Shown here: piece after piece, positions 22,913-33,746 of the stretch | Numbering within the stretch: position 1 is the first letter of the stretch | Layout: every line of letters starts with the position of its first letter | NCBI GenBank assembly: GCA_958510825.1 | Contig: OY294048.1 | Location: 30,593,026-30,657,025 of the forward strand | Reading direction: 5' to 3' | Source of the DNA: Brachypterus glaber | Lineage: Eukaryota > Arthropoda > Insecta > Coleoptera > Kateretidae | Length of the DNA: 64,000 nt | Notes under the pieces: generated by a model | The model's input: only the letters and a program-made list of their open reading frames with translations | What the model was told of the DNA's origin: nothing | Database searches by the model: none | Program-made: the position numbers and the translations under genes

Positions 22913-23178
22913 TACGAAAATCAAATCCTTTCCATATATCTCTATATAGAGTTTAAAAATCGTTACAAGGAAAAGCAAAAACAGCTAGCGACATCTACTG
23001 CTAAAAGCAGAGACTGGATAAACCTATCGACAGTCCAAAAAAGGAAGCAGTTATTGGTTTTAAGAACCTATTGCAAGCTGTCGATAGGTGGCAGATTAAT
23101 CAATGCCACGGTGGACATTGCCGCCAATTGAATCCTAAACGCTAGGAGGTCACCTTTTACAGTGGTATCTGAATTAAT

Positions 23179-23299
23179 AAACTAAATTAAATTGTTTGAT
23201 ATTTACAAATTTAAAAGATCTATATAAAACATTTTACTATTCCTTAAAACGACTTTTGTTTGATTAACGCAGTCGTCCCTCCGAAGTGACTGATCGATT
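23179..23299 (-). repeat. Partial retroelement unit with half hammerhead
   Basis: This repeats the start of the unit at 22743 almost exactly, in the same orientation, and stops inside the hammerhead: it retains GTCGTCCCT (23272-23280), the inner helix I strand and GATCGATT, then switches at 23299/23300 to the oppositely oriented unit. The break falls in the GAAA core, so this half cannot self-cleave. Confidence 0.85.
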
Positions 23300-23431
23300 C
23301 CTTTTTTGGACTGTCGATAGGTTTATCCAGTCTCTGCTTTTAGCAGTAGATGTCGCTAGCTGTTTTTGCTTTTCCTTGTAACGATTTTTAAACTCTATAT
23401 AGAGATATATGGAAAGGATTTGATTTTCGTA

Positions 23432-23508
23432 GTTGTCCCTACTACCGATATGTGGCTCTGAAGAGTGCTAAAAAGCACGAAATCGATCAGTCACTTCGGA
23501 GGGACGAC
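23432..23508 (+). ncRNA. Hammerhead ribozyme, type I, copy 2
   Basis: Same 77-nt motif as at 22836-22912 but on the plus strand. CTGAAGA is at 23458-23464, the helix II hairpin GTGCTAAAAAGCAC is at 23465-23478, GAAA is at 23479-23482, the predicted cleavage-site C is at 23488, and the helix I strands pair GTTGTCCCT with AGGGACGAC and GTGGCT with AGTCAC. Downstream lies TGCGTTAATCAAACAAAAGT and the right target duplication. Copy 1 and copy 2 could also pair with each other in full in a read-through transcript, competing with ribozyme folding. Confidence 0.9.
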
Positions 23509-23565
23509 TGCGTTAATCAAACAAAAGTCGTTTTAAGGAAAATGTTTTATATAAAGCTATTTAAA

Positions 23566-24719
23566 TAAATTTAATTATATTGTATTTATTGGTCGTAGGA
23601 AAAATATTGAAAATTCCTCGAGAGAGAGGAATGTGTTTTACATACCTGTGTTAATATATTTACACTCAGCTTATGCTTCATGGGAAATATTCCCACTTGT
23701 TACGAAAAACTGTACTTTCCTTTGTAGTTATGCACAAGTAGAACTTTTCAAACGAAATTTCGTTTATTTTTTCGAAAAAATAATATTATTATATTACCTG
23801 TATACATTATAATGTAACAAAATATTAAGATTTTTTATAATACAGTGCAACAAAATTATTATTTTTTTTTAATATAAAAGCCGTATGCATTTGCTATAGA
23901 ATGGGATTATTTAAATCCCCGATAAACAAAAATCGTTTCCTTTCTGGATAGAACTTAAAAGTTTCATTCTTTCAGCCTGTCTGTCTGCCAGTTTATTAGA
24001 TTCGGAATCATTGACGCATTCAATTTCATTTTCAGATCCGGAATATTTTGTTTTTAATAAATTATGTAGTTTTATTGTTAAATAAATGATATATTTTTTA
24101 CTAAAATGTTTTATAATGTATTTTTTATCATTTGGGAATAAAACATTGGTCACTGTTTACTTACTTTTTAGTGAAAATATGCTTAATTAAATATTTTTGC
24201 AATACTGCATATTACTCATTAAAATAAAATATGGCGATTAAATTAAAACTATTATTATTTTTAATGATAACTACCCGATAACTTATAATTGTAACTAAAA
24301 AGTTATCTGTTAATGTTTAGTAATGTATAAAGTTTTAAAAACAAAATAGGAATTATTACTTTAATGTAGTATTATGGTAATTTTTTATGGCTGCAGCGAC
24401 GTATCTTTTGGAACATTTTAGTAATATAACTCTGGTGGTCATTTTTTTCGAATAATTAGGTAGTTAAGGTAACTTTACCATTCCTATTAAGTAAAAAGAG
24501 GATAAAAGTAATATTGTTAGAATTTACTATTCTGTTACCAATAAAAATATATTTAATTGTGTTTGACACCAAAAAGTTATATAATAAGTGAGATTTACAT
24601 AATAAGAACTCATGAAAGTTAGCGGTTCCAGTTATTTACGTAAAATTCATAAAGAATGCTAGTTGCGACCTATGTGTATAATTTACTACCCTATGGAGCT
24701 TCTTAACTCGTACTACTAC
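23566..24719. other. Unassigned AT-rich spacer
   Basis: An 80-codon minus-strand frame (23911-24153) is present but has no recognisable domain and no supporting context. No gene is supported. Confidence 0.5.
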
Positions 24720-24954
24720 TACTCGTGTTAATCTGAGAATGCGACTCTGACGTCACAGCGCATAAATTAAAAAGCACTCTGTAGTGTAACTGAAACTTAT
24801 TTATTAAGACTTAATACATAATTATTATATAGAAAATGTATATAAACAAAAATCATTTATTACATCTTAAGAAATAAGTTTCAATTACCCTACAGAGTCG
24901 TATTTAATTTACGCGCTGTGACGTCATAGTCGCATTCTCAGATTGACACGAGTA
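24720..24954. mobile_element. MITE with TGACGTCA-type sites in its arms
   Basis: TACTCGTGTTAATCTGAGAA at the left pairs with the inverted right end (TTCTCAGATTGACACGAGTA). The arms mirror through GCGACTCTGACGTCACAGCG, ACTCTGTAG and GAAACTTATTT. It is 235 bp and non-coding. Each arm carries TGACGTCA, a CREB/ATF-type octamer. Confidence 0.88.
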
Positions 24955-26988
24955 TATATATACAGTCGACTGAATTACCTATATTTATTGAATTATAAGA
25001 AGATAGAATCCGGTACTGTAGTATATCATTCTCTGTTAATATTATGAAACTTTTAGATACCTACCTTCCTGGTACAGAAGAGTAAATAAGTTCAATAGGA
25101 AAACTTCTGAAACAAAACAATTCAGGAAAGCAATTCTGAAATGAAGGGTATAGAAAAAGAGGTTTTCATGTTACGTTTTGTTCATAAATGGTTTCCACAA
25201 TATGATAGCTAAAGAGGCGCTCACACTTGAACAATAATGTGGCAGCCTCAATATTTGCTCCAGACTAGCAAATTGTTGCAGCACTCTGCTACTAAATTAG
25301 CTGCAGTTTTGCGGCAGCAAATTTTAACGTTTATTATACGTTTACTTTCCCCAAGGAAAGTCTTGCGTTAGTAAAAAAATTTCTAAAATTTTTTATTGCT
25401 GTTTTTTCAGTTTCTGGACGTTTTATATCCAAAAAATATGATTTCCGTCAAAAAAAATTCTGTCTGTCGGTCGGTCGGTCTGTGTGTCCGGAAAATTTGT
25501 GACCACTATAACTCAAGAACGCTTCGGGTTAAAGACTTCAAATTTTGACCATAGATTGATTATCCAAAGTTCTAGGCTGGGATTGTTTTTGGTAAAAACA
25601 ATTTTTTTTCCAACATTATTTTTTAATTTATTTTTCGTTTTACGAAAAAAAAAACTTTTTTGAAAAAGCTTTTTTTTTGAGAAACTATTTCTTTTTAATT
25701 TTTTTTTTTATTTTTTTTTGTATTTGATTTTAATGAACCTAGGTCCATAGGGGAAAGTATTATTTTGTTGGCAGCAGTATTTTATATACTACCTTTCTAT
25801 TAATTTTCTTTGCTGAGCGGTTCTGTTATAACTTCTTTGAAAATTGTATTATTTAGATGTTCTGACATTAAAAACAACTGACTTACAGATGTTTAAAAAT
25901 ATTGCAGTAAACAAAACAAAAAACGGCCCAAAAGTATTTTCGCACTAAAATTATCCAGTCAAAATGTGTTTAAGATGAAATTTGGTTGGCAATTAGCACG
26001 GAAAACTGTAAATTAAAGTGCCTCTTTTGGCTTTTATATGAATTTTTAGGCTCTCGGGTGAAACTAGAGATCTTTTCTATTTCAATTTTCTTTATATACT
26101 TTTAATTAGCATCCTTATCAGCTGAGTCATCTTATACTCGCTAAAAGATATAAAACAAAAGTAAAACTTTGACCACCCCCAACGTATATCTATTGGTAAG
26201 TAATAGCTTTGGAATTAATGTTTGATAGAATTAAATCTTTTTGGAATAAAATGTATTTTAAAGCGAACTAGCTTTGGGATGAATGGGTAACGGTATTTGG
26301 TGTTAAAGGGATTGATTTGTAGTAAGAAGAAAGGTCCCTGAATTAAATTGCTTGGGTTCAAATGGTTGATTAGATTTTTTACAAAATTTTAGAATTTTCA
26401 AATTTAGATTACATTTTTAGTTAATCTTGTTATTTTTTTAAATAATTTTTATGGGTATTGATTGGTTATAGTACATGGTTTAATAAAAACAAGGTAGTAA
26501 TCAATTTACGCACAACTTTCACAAAATAAAATTTGTTAATTTTGACAAAAATTAGGACAAGTTTATTTTTTTTTTGCTTATCCAGATATGTCACAAAACA
26601 AAAAAGTTACAAAGATTTTAGTAGATGTGAAAATGAAGAAATTTTTGCATAGGACAATCTACATAAATGATTATTGTTCCCAAGAAAGAAAAAACAAAAC
26701 ATTATACAGAGTGTTTCTAATTCAAAGACAAGATTAATAAAATCCATAATTTGTAGCGAAATCTAGGAGGTCGAGCTTTTGACGTAGGACGATAAATCAT
26801 GCAATAACTCTCAGTTTTTTTTGTAGAATACGATAGCTACAAGAAAACAATGGTAAGATGCTATTGATATAATAACTCAGAATACAAAAAGCAGTGACCT
26901 AGTATCTTAGAATACTAGCAAAGTTAATGAACTCCAAAACTAAATAACATTTTTCGTATTTTCCCCTTGTTATAAGTATAGTAGTATT
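24955..26988. other. Unassigned AT-rich stretch with dispersed core motif
   Basis: A diverged copy of the GTCGGTCGGTCGGTCTGTG core with ACTCAAGAACGCTTC and GGGATTGTTTTTGGTAAA lies at about 25460-25600. It is followed by a T-rich tract to 25730. No gene is recognised. Confidence 0.5.
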
Positions 26989-27556
26989 CACGGTGTATTT
27001 GAAATAGGGGTAATTCTTAGTCAGAAAATATGATAAAAAGTTCCTATAAACATATGTCTAAAAATTCGTCGTAAGGAAGCTACGTGCCTTTGAAAGTGGC
27101 TGAAAAAAACGGTTTTTATTTAATAACTCAGGAACCCTTTGAGATATAGAAACGAGGTTTTGCATGTGAACTAGTCTTAATAAGGCCCATTTTTATGTAT
27201 TTATTTTAACCAGGGGCGTGCGAAACGGGGGGACCTTATCAGTTTTTTGTCACCAACTTTTTTCTGTGTAACTTTTTTGTAACTTTATTTTTGGTATATG
27301 ATTCCCAGGTCAAAATACATAAAAAGTACTCTCATTGTAACACTGTAGGACTAACCGTTTTCGATAAAAATTAATTTGAAGCTGAAATTTCACTTTACGC
27401 TTCGAGGACGAAAAATTAAATACTAAAATGTTGAAAACCAAAATTTTAATGATGCAGGGTTATTCTGTATCGAAAACTAAGAAAAAATGTTTCTATACAT
27501 GTATGTCGAAAAATCGCCTTTAATGCTACTGTGGCCCTTTAAAAATGGTGAATTTT
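26989..27556. mobile_element. Half copy (single arm) of the TACAGGGTGT family
   Basis: Starts CACGGTGTATTTGAAATAGG and follows the left arm of the 4278-5377 element closely (AAAGTTCCTATAAACATATG, AACTCAGGAACCCTTTGAGA, CGTGCGAAACGGGGGGA) to the centre, where it ends at about AAAATGGTGAATTTTG. The mirror arm is absent. Confidence 0.8.
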
Positions 27557-27637
27557 GTACCATGAAACTAATCATTAAACAATTTTTTTTTTAAGAAATT
27601 TTGACCAAAATATTTCTTGTGCGCAGACTTAGAACTT

Positions 27638-27772
27638 TACCCTGTTGAAAATGACGAGTCTGAGCGGGTATAAATGGTGCACAAACCGGACTTGAGCAGA
27701 TGAAATTCACCCGCTCAAGTTCGGTTTGTGCACTATTTATACCCGCGCAGACCCGTCATTTTCAATAGGGTA
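27638..27772. mobile_element. 135-bp hairpin MITE, TIR TACCCTRTTGAAAATGACG
   Basis: The 60-bp arms at 27638-27697 and 27713-27772 are near-perfect inverted copies around a 15-base centre. GCGGGTATAAATGGTGCAC in the left arm mirrors GTGCACTATTTATACCCGC in the right arm. Confidence 0.9.
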
Positions 27773-27877
27773 TGTTTATGGTTATGCGAGAATCTGTAGA
27801 GGCAGAGCTCTGGATAGCCTAAACCTTTGTACAAGTACAAAGTTTCTAGAAAAACAAGTCTTGTTTTTTTCGACACA

Positions 27878-28083
27878 AACTAATAACTCTTCTCTCTAGA
27901 ATAGGCATTTCATTTGTCTGTCTTACTCCCACAATTTGTTCTAACAGAGACAACAATACCAGTTACTGGTAATTGTTATTGTTCAGGCCTGAATATACCT
28001 ACTATTTGTTTACAAACAAACCGAGATGTTGGCGATACTTTATTTTAACGGTATGCGTATTCTAGAAAGAAGAGTTATTAGTT
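27878..28083. mobile_element. MITE, TIR AACTAATAACTCTTCTCT, copy 2
   Basis: Closely matches the MITE at 21447-21693: AACTAATAACTCTTCTCTCT at the left, GAAGAGTTATTAGTT at the right and the central palindrome CAGTTACTGGTAATTG. A 40-base segment of copy 1 is missing from its left arm. Confidence 0.88.
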
Positions 28084-28372
28084 AGTTGAACATAATGCTT
28101 TATTTCGCTATACCCTTCAAATATAGTAAATGCTTATAACACAATATTGAACTAAGTTTTATGCTGTCTATCCAATACTTTTCTCTCTGCACCGTCATGT
28201 TTAATAAAATGCCTCTGAAACTTTGCAAAGTGCCAGATGGGAAGGATCAAAAGAATAGCTTTTCAATCAGAAAAATTGAAAAAATGCACACGAGTAGGAT
28301 CGTTTAAGTTATGATTCGTTAAAATTTTAAATATTTTTGGATATATTTTTGTACCCATTTTTTGTGAACTTA

Positions 28373-29084
28373 TACAGAGCGGTCCAAAAGTCACCCCCCC
28401 CCCCCCCTCTTAACTTTTGAACCAGTTGAGATATCGACTACAAATTTGGAACTTTTAAATAAGACAACTTAAACTATCTTTTAGCATATATTTAATACTT
28501 TTTGTGGGCAGGGGGCATGGGGGCACATTTTTTAAATGGAAAGGGGGGTCGTGTAATATATCATTTTAAAGCTTATAAAATTCTCCGTTTAAGTTCATAT
28601 TTTTAAATTTAAAAAAAAACTATTTTTTGGGTTTAAAATGGGGTTGAAAATGGGTATTAATGTCAAAATTCCTCTAAAAAAAACAAATAATTTTTTTAAA
28701 ATGCCTAATTTCATCATAAAAAAAACCTTTAAACTAATTTTAGTTGACATAAATAAAAATTTATAAAAAAAATTTAAAAAATCGAATGTTTTAGCACAAA
28801 AAATTGAAAAATCAAAACCTTTAAAAACATTTTTAAAAAATTTAAAAATGTTAGTTTAAATACAGAATTTTATAAGCTTTAAAATGATGTATCACACGAC
28901 CCCCCTTTCCATTTAAAAAAATGTCCCCCCATGCCCCCCTGCCCACATTTTAAGAGCTGAAAATATTAAATATATGCTAAAAGATAGTTTAAGTTGTCTT
29001 ATTTAAGAGTTCTAAATTTGAAGTCGATATCTCAACTCGTTCAAAAGTTAAAAGGGGTGGGGGTGACTTTTGGACCGCACTGTA
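28373..29084. mobile_element. Fold-back element, TIR TACAGWGCGGTCCAAAAGTC
   Basis: TACAGAGCGGTCCAAAAGTC at the left mirrors GACTTTTGGACCGCACTGTA at the right. The arms continue through GAGATATCGACT, TAAGACAACTTAAACTATCT, GGGGGCATGGGGG and a GGGGGGTCGTGTAATA-like block. It is 712 bp and non-coding. A second full copy is at 42651-43347; related partial copies are at 52791-52965 and 58160-58716. Confidence 0.88.
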
Positions 29085-29344
29085 TGTTAATATCATGCTG
29101 TTGTTACTGTTTTACTATTTAAAAAGAAGGAAAAGTCGGATTCGGTCCATGGGGTAGAGTGGTCTAGTCTCTGGGACATGTAACTTTTTTATTTTGTTTG
29201 TCTGTCTAATTAACACAGGCCACAAAAAAATTCAATTACCAATAAACAGACTATATTTTTCTTACGTACATAGGAACTTTTTTGTATAGTTCTAATGTTG
29301 AATGGCCCTAAAATATTAAAAAAAATTTGTTTCTATTTTTGATG

Positions 29345-29755
29345 CTCATTGAGCATTGCTCAGAACGTGTTACACTACGAGTACCTTTTTTATGTATTTT
29401 TAACTAAAGAATTATATTTTATTAAGAAAATGTCAAAAAAAATATAGATAAAAAATTTTGGGGCAAAAAAGTGACATAGCTCCCCATTATGTACGTCCCT
29501 GGTTAAAATTACCAAAATACATTAAATGATAGCCTTTATGAATGTGCAATGCAATGCATGTGCAAAAATTGGTTACTGTGGTTAATAAGGTAAAAGACAT
29601 ATTAAATAAAAACTCGTTTTTAGGGGACTTTAGAAGGACCGTAGCTCCCTTAGGGCTCGTTTTCGGACCAACCTTTATAAGAAATTTTTTTCATATTTTT
29701 GTATGTAGAATCACCTCTAAAATTTTCCTACGCGAGTTCTGGAACACCCTGTAGA
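29345..29755. mobile_element. Half copy (right arm) of the TACAGGGTGT family
   Basis: Runs from an inner segment (TACGAGTACCTTTTTTATGT) through CGTCCCTGGTTAAAAT and GTAGCTCCCTTAGGGCTCG to a terminus GTTCTGGAACACCCTGTA. No left arm is present. Confidence 0.75.
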
Positions 29756-29826
29756 TTTTTCTGAGATAGATAGATAATTATTTATTGTTTCTCAGAAAAA
29801 TCTACAGGGTGTTCCAGAACTCGCGT
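29730..29826. repeat. Perfect 37-bp inverted repeat at a TACAGGGTGT terminus
   Basis: Arms 29730-29766 and 29790-29826 are perfect inverted copies, each with the element terminus CTACAGGGTGTTCCAGAACT or its complement plus flanking GATTTTTCTGAGA. The 23-base loop includes GATAGATAGATAATTATTTA. Confidence 0.92.
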
Positions 29827-30200
29827 AAACAATAAATATCTATCTACACATGGGCTGGCATAGCGTAGTGGTTAGCGCGTATGAATAGCAAATCTACTAT
29901 CGTAAGTTCGATTCTCACTGGCACCGATTTGCTTTTTTCAGTTAATTAATCATTGAAATTTGGCTAAGGCGAAAAGTGAAATGGACAGTCCCTAGAAACT
30001 GGTTCGAAAGTCAGTATAAGCCGGTGGTTCCCTCTACTACTAGCCCACACAAGTCCTGGACTTAGGGGATGCTTAATTAAGTAGAATAGTACGAGGTTAA
30101 ACAGACATGTATATCTAGTCGGTTGATGTTATTTATTGTTTCTCAGAAAAATCTACAGGGTGATCCAGAACTCGCATAAACAATAAATATCTATCTATCT
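29778..30200 (+). repeat. ~70-bp direct repeats bracketing the SINE
   Basis: A block with TATTTATTGTTTCTCAGAAA, the TACAGGGTG terminus and AACAATAAATATCTATCTA occurs at 29778-29846 and again at about 30129-30198 with two changes, one before and one after the SINE. The second ends in ATCTATCTATCTG, resembling a LINE-type 3' tail. Confidence 0.85.
29851..30115 (+). mobile_element. tRNA-derived SINE, copy 1
   Basis: The head shows a pol III A box (TGGCATAGCGTAGTGGTTAG) and a B box (GTTCGATTCTC at about 29907-29917), as in tRNA-related SINEs. The body carries AAATTTGGCTAAGGCGA, AAGCCGGTGGTTCC, CTAGCCCACACAAGTCCTGG and TACGAGGTTAAAC, shared with copies at 34026-34290 and (minus strand) 35614-37570. 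It does not form a convincing intact tRNA. Confidence 0.85.
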
Positions 30201-30904
30201 GTCTAGTCTGGTTACCGATATTTTTTTGTGGACCTGTGTAGTAGTTATTTTTTAACTTTAATTTCTAGAATCAACCAAATCCCCCAACCTGGACTTTCTC
30301 AATATTACGCACGTGTGCGTAATCGCTTATTCGCGAAACAAAAAAGAGTGTAAAATTAGGCATTTACAAATCTGGTCTGTAGAAGAAAAAAAATATGCAC
30401 TAGTTTAGGGTTCTTTTAGATTTGGTCAGTAATATTTGAAATTAGAAATCAATATCAATATAAGCCAAAGTTACATAATGTAGATTCATTTCGTGTAATG
30501 GCGGAAATTTCGTTAGAGTTTTTGCTGTAATTTGATGGAAAGCGAAAAATGCAAAGTTCGAATCCAATCAATTTTAACAACTCGTCCCAACGATCAAGAC
30601 TATTTAGACTTTCACCATTATTCTAATGTATTTTTTTTTACGTATTAAAACGAAATGACAGCTATCGCACATTGGTCTCATTTAAATGTAATTATGACTA
30701 CTTTAATAGCATAACTCTTAAATGATTGTCAATTATAGAATTACTATATTGTAGCATACTGTGCCAAAATATTATATTCTCGTTTTGTTGATGAAATAGG
30801 CACATGTGGCGAAATGTCAATACTTATTAGGTAATAACTAAATTATATTTAGCAACCACTACCACTAAACGTTTTTTACTTTTGTAAAAAATTCAAAAAA
30901 ACCT
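30201..30904. other. Unassigned spacer
   Basis: No gene is recognised. A dispersed-repeat fragment (TTTTTGTGGACCTGTGTA) is at about 30213-30230. Confidence 0.45.
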
Positions 30905-32536
30905 GCAAATCTATCCAAATAAAGGCCACAGTTGTACAACAGCACTATTAAAAGTCACAGATGACATATTAAAATTTATGGACGAAGGATTAGTAATCAT
31001 TCTCATTTTATTAGATTTCAGTAAAGCTTTCGACACTATTAATAGAGAAATACTTTTAGCTATTTTAGAAAACTATAACCTCGATAATACTGCCCTACAA
31101 CTCATTAAATCTTTTTTGTCCAACAGATCTCAAAGAGTAAAATTATATAACAAAACGTCTATTCCCTTAAATGTCGAACTAGGTACTCCTCAAGGAGCAA
31201 TACTATCTCCTCTCCTTTTCGCAATATACACATCAAAACTAATAAGCGTTATAAAACATTGTTTATACCACCTGTATGCTGACGATACGCAACTGTACCG
31301 TGCTTTCAAAATTATGGATTTAAAACAAAAATTAGCAGAAATTATATCAGACCTAGAAAGAATATTTACGGAATCTAAAAAACATTGCCTACAGCAAACC
31401 CAAATAAATCAGTTGCTCTAGTTTTTGGAACAAAACCACAATGTGAACTCGTAAAGTCAGAAGGAATAATCAAGGTAAATGATAGCACTATTCCCTATGT
31501 AAGTAGTCACAAAAACCTAGGTCTCATAATCGACAACACTTTTAGATATAAAGAACACCTCAAAAAATGTATAGGTAAAGGTTATGGCAATTTAAAAAAA
31601 TTATTTTCTCATAGAGCGTACCTAAGCATACCAACTAAAAAGCTATTATGCGAAGCACTAGTTTTATCTCAAATTCGTTTCTGCGGTACCGTATTTTATC
31701 CGTGTCTAGATCAAGAATATAAAGAAAAATTACAAAAACTTCAAAACTCATGCATAAGGTTTATACACGGTGTTAGAAAGCGGGAAAGAGTTTCGTACTA
31801 TCGTAAACGCCTCGGCTGGTTCAAAGTATGCGAAATGTTTCAACTCCAAAATGCTACCCTTTTCTATAAAATAATTGTCAATAAAAAACCTAGTTATCTA
31901 GAAAGGAAAATTAAATATCGCACCGATATTCATGCATTAAGTTTAAGAAATAAAAAGTTTAACTTAGCTACTGAACACAAAAAAGAGTTATTTAAAAGAA
32001 GTTTTTCCTACCAGATTTGTTCATTCTACAATAAATTTCACAATTTCTTTATTTTTAGCTTACCAAGATTTAAAAGATATGTCTCTGAAACCATAAAAAG
32101 TTGAAGTATTTTTTTTTCTCGCTAAAATGATTAACTGATCAATAAATATTATAGTTTATTTATATTTGGTTTTTTTAATATTGTTTCTTGCTTTTCACAC
32201 TAATTTCGAATTTTGATGATATATTTTATTTTATTTTTGTATTTCCCATAATCATTTATTATTTTGGTGTCGGGAAAACTATATAGTTCATATATTTATT
32301 TTATATTATTTTTTTTTAAGGGTTAAGAGGTAGAGCAGAGGATGCAATTGGTTCTATGTGCATAACTGTATCACAAACTTGCGCGCATATTGTGCACTTG
32401 ATTGTGCTTATTTATTTATGTACACTGGGATCATTTGAATCCACCTGAACTTCGCCCTTCGGCTTAATTTGTTGTAATACTTTATTGTAATTAATCTGCG
32501 GTAATAAAGACAATTTATTATTATTATTATTATTAA
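30905..32536 (+). mobile_element. 5'-truncated non-LTR retrotransposon (LINE)
   Basis: The element contains the C-terminal half of a reverse-transcriptase frame, then a ~430-bp AT-rich 3' untranslated region ending AATAAAGACAATTTA(TTA)n at about 32501-32536. The 5' end is truncated within the palm/fingers region. The microsatellite tail is typical of Jockey/CR1-type LINEs. Confidence 0.88.
30915..32104 (+). pseudogene. LINE reverse transcriptase, truncated and frameshifted
   Basis: An RNA-templated DNA polymerase fragment of a non-LTR retrotransposon. Before the first ATG (30978) the same frame already reads KGHSCTTALL, a conserved RT motif (normally FRKGHSCTTAL), so the visible ORF start is artificial. 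Then come LDFSKAFDTI (catalytic D), GTPQGAILSPLLF and the YADD active site. Near 31395-31403 the frame shifts by one base: the sequence carries on in another frame as ANPNKSVALVFG and runs to 32104 through the thumb/C-terminal region (KNLGLIID, LLCEALVLSQIRFC). The endonuclease and N-terminus are missing. Family placement as Jockey/CR1-like is inference. Confidence 0.88.
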
Positions 32537-32697
32537 TTACGTTGCACCTGTTGGTGGTAGCTGAGAACTAATTTTCTTCAGCTGAAAATAACTTCGAAGT
32601 AATTTCTTTTAGAATTATTTCTTTCAATAAAGTTATACATTTTATGCATAAACGATACATACCTTAACTATAAAGATAACTTTTTGAAATTTACAAA

Positions 32698-33746
32698 GCT
32701 ATTATGAACCGTAAGTACCCCCATTTCGGCATGATCATCATAAAAATTATCACTTCCGGTCTAAGCGGAAGTGATACTAAGTTTTGATTTTTAAATGAAC
32801 TCTATATATTTGCTTACAATTTTAGATTCGTTTTTTCATTGATATATATTACAAGTCGATATTTGCATTAAAGATGGAGCCACAGTAGCTATTTTTTACA
32901 AAAACAACATAGCAGTCCTATGACGTCCATATTGGAATATTCCTGAAACTTGTCATTTAAAATCTTTTAGTAGTAGGTTAAGAATTTACTGTTTATGTGA
33001 AACTGATTTTCTTTAGTTTTTTTTTTGGAAATGGTGGTATTTTAAAGTTTTTTTCAGCAAACTTTAAAGCCATTTTGTGCTAAATTTTCAAATGGAACCA
33101 CCTATTTTTGATTTCGTTAAATTAAAAACGCAGGTATACGCAACAAGAAAAAGTTCAAACGTACGAACCCTACTTGGGTTGCCCTTTTTGGGAAAAATAA
33201 CCATAATTTTTCGAGTTTGATATAGCTCCCAACAGAATATGGCAATTTTCCCCGAAAAGGACCAACCCTATTAGGGTGTTTTACGTTTTTCCTGTAGTAG
33301 TAGTAGTATACCAGAGTTTTTAATTTAACGAAATAAAAAATAGGTCGTTCCATTCAAAAATTTAGCAAAAAATGGCTTTAAAGTTGATGATTTGAAAAAA
33401 AAACTTTAAAATAACCTCATTTTGATAAAAACAAAAGAAAATCAGCTTCACATAAAAATTAAATTCTTAGCCTACTAATAAAAGTTTAAAATTTAAAGTT
33501 TTAGAAATATTCAATATGGGCTTCATAAGACCGCCATGTTGTTTTTATGAAAAGTGGCTCTGTGGCGTCATCTTTAACGCAAATATATGTGACATATCAG
33601 TGAAAAGAGAATTTAAAGACGAATTCAAAATGTAAGCAAATATATAGGGTTCCATTTAAAAATCACAAGTTGGTATCAATTCGGCTTAGACCGGAAGTGA
33701 TATTTTTTATAATGACCATGACAAAATGGGTCTAGAACAACTATAG
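32698..33746. mobile_element. ~1.05-kb fold-back element
   Basis: The left part (CCCATTTCGGCATGATCATC, ATCACTTCCGGTCTAAG) mirrors the right (CTTAGACCGGAAGTGAT, ATGACCATGACAAAATGGG). The mirror continues through AATATATAGAGTTC-like, TTTGCATTAAAGATG and GGTCGTTCCATT / AATGGAACCACC blocks to a centre near 33230. There is no coding content. Confidence 0.75.

Larger units (their letters stand above)
22743..23552 (-). mobile_element. Hammerhead-bearing retroelement insertion (Penelope-like or retrozyme-like), copy A
   Basis: The insertion is flanked by the 13-base direct duplication AAAGCTATTTAAA (22733-22745 and 23553-23565). It has three parts: a minus-oriented unit of about 436 bp (22743-23178); a second minus-oriented partial unit (23179-23299) starting with the same AAACTAAATTAAATTG; and a plus-oriented partial unit (23300-23552). 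Units include a hammerhead, then TTAATCAAACAAAAGTCG and an AT-rich tail. A related insertion is at 46396-46955. Hammerheads in repeat-flanked retroelements, tandem/inverted partial units and TSDs of this size are established for Penelope-like elements; hammerhead tandem units without protein also define retrozymes. No reverse transcriptase or GIY-YIG frame is visible, so assignment between the two is inference. Confidence 0.75.

Noticed and set aside
23911..24153. 80-codon minus-strand frame
   Set aside because: Charged C-terminal part looks protein-like, but there is no homology by eye, no splice or promoter context, and it is short; not supported.
29851..29925. Possible true tRNA gene
   Set aside because: A and B boxes are present but no intact cloverleaf could be drawn, and the sequence continues into a SINE body repeated at two other sites.
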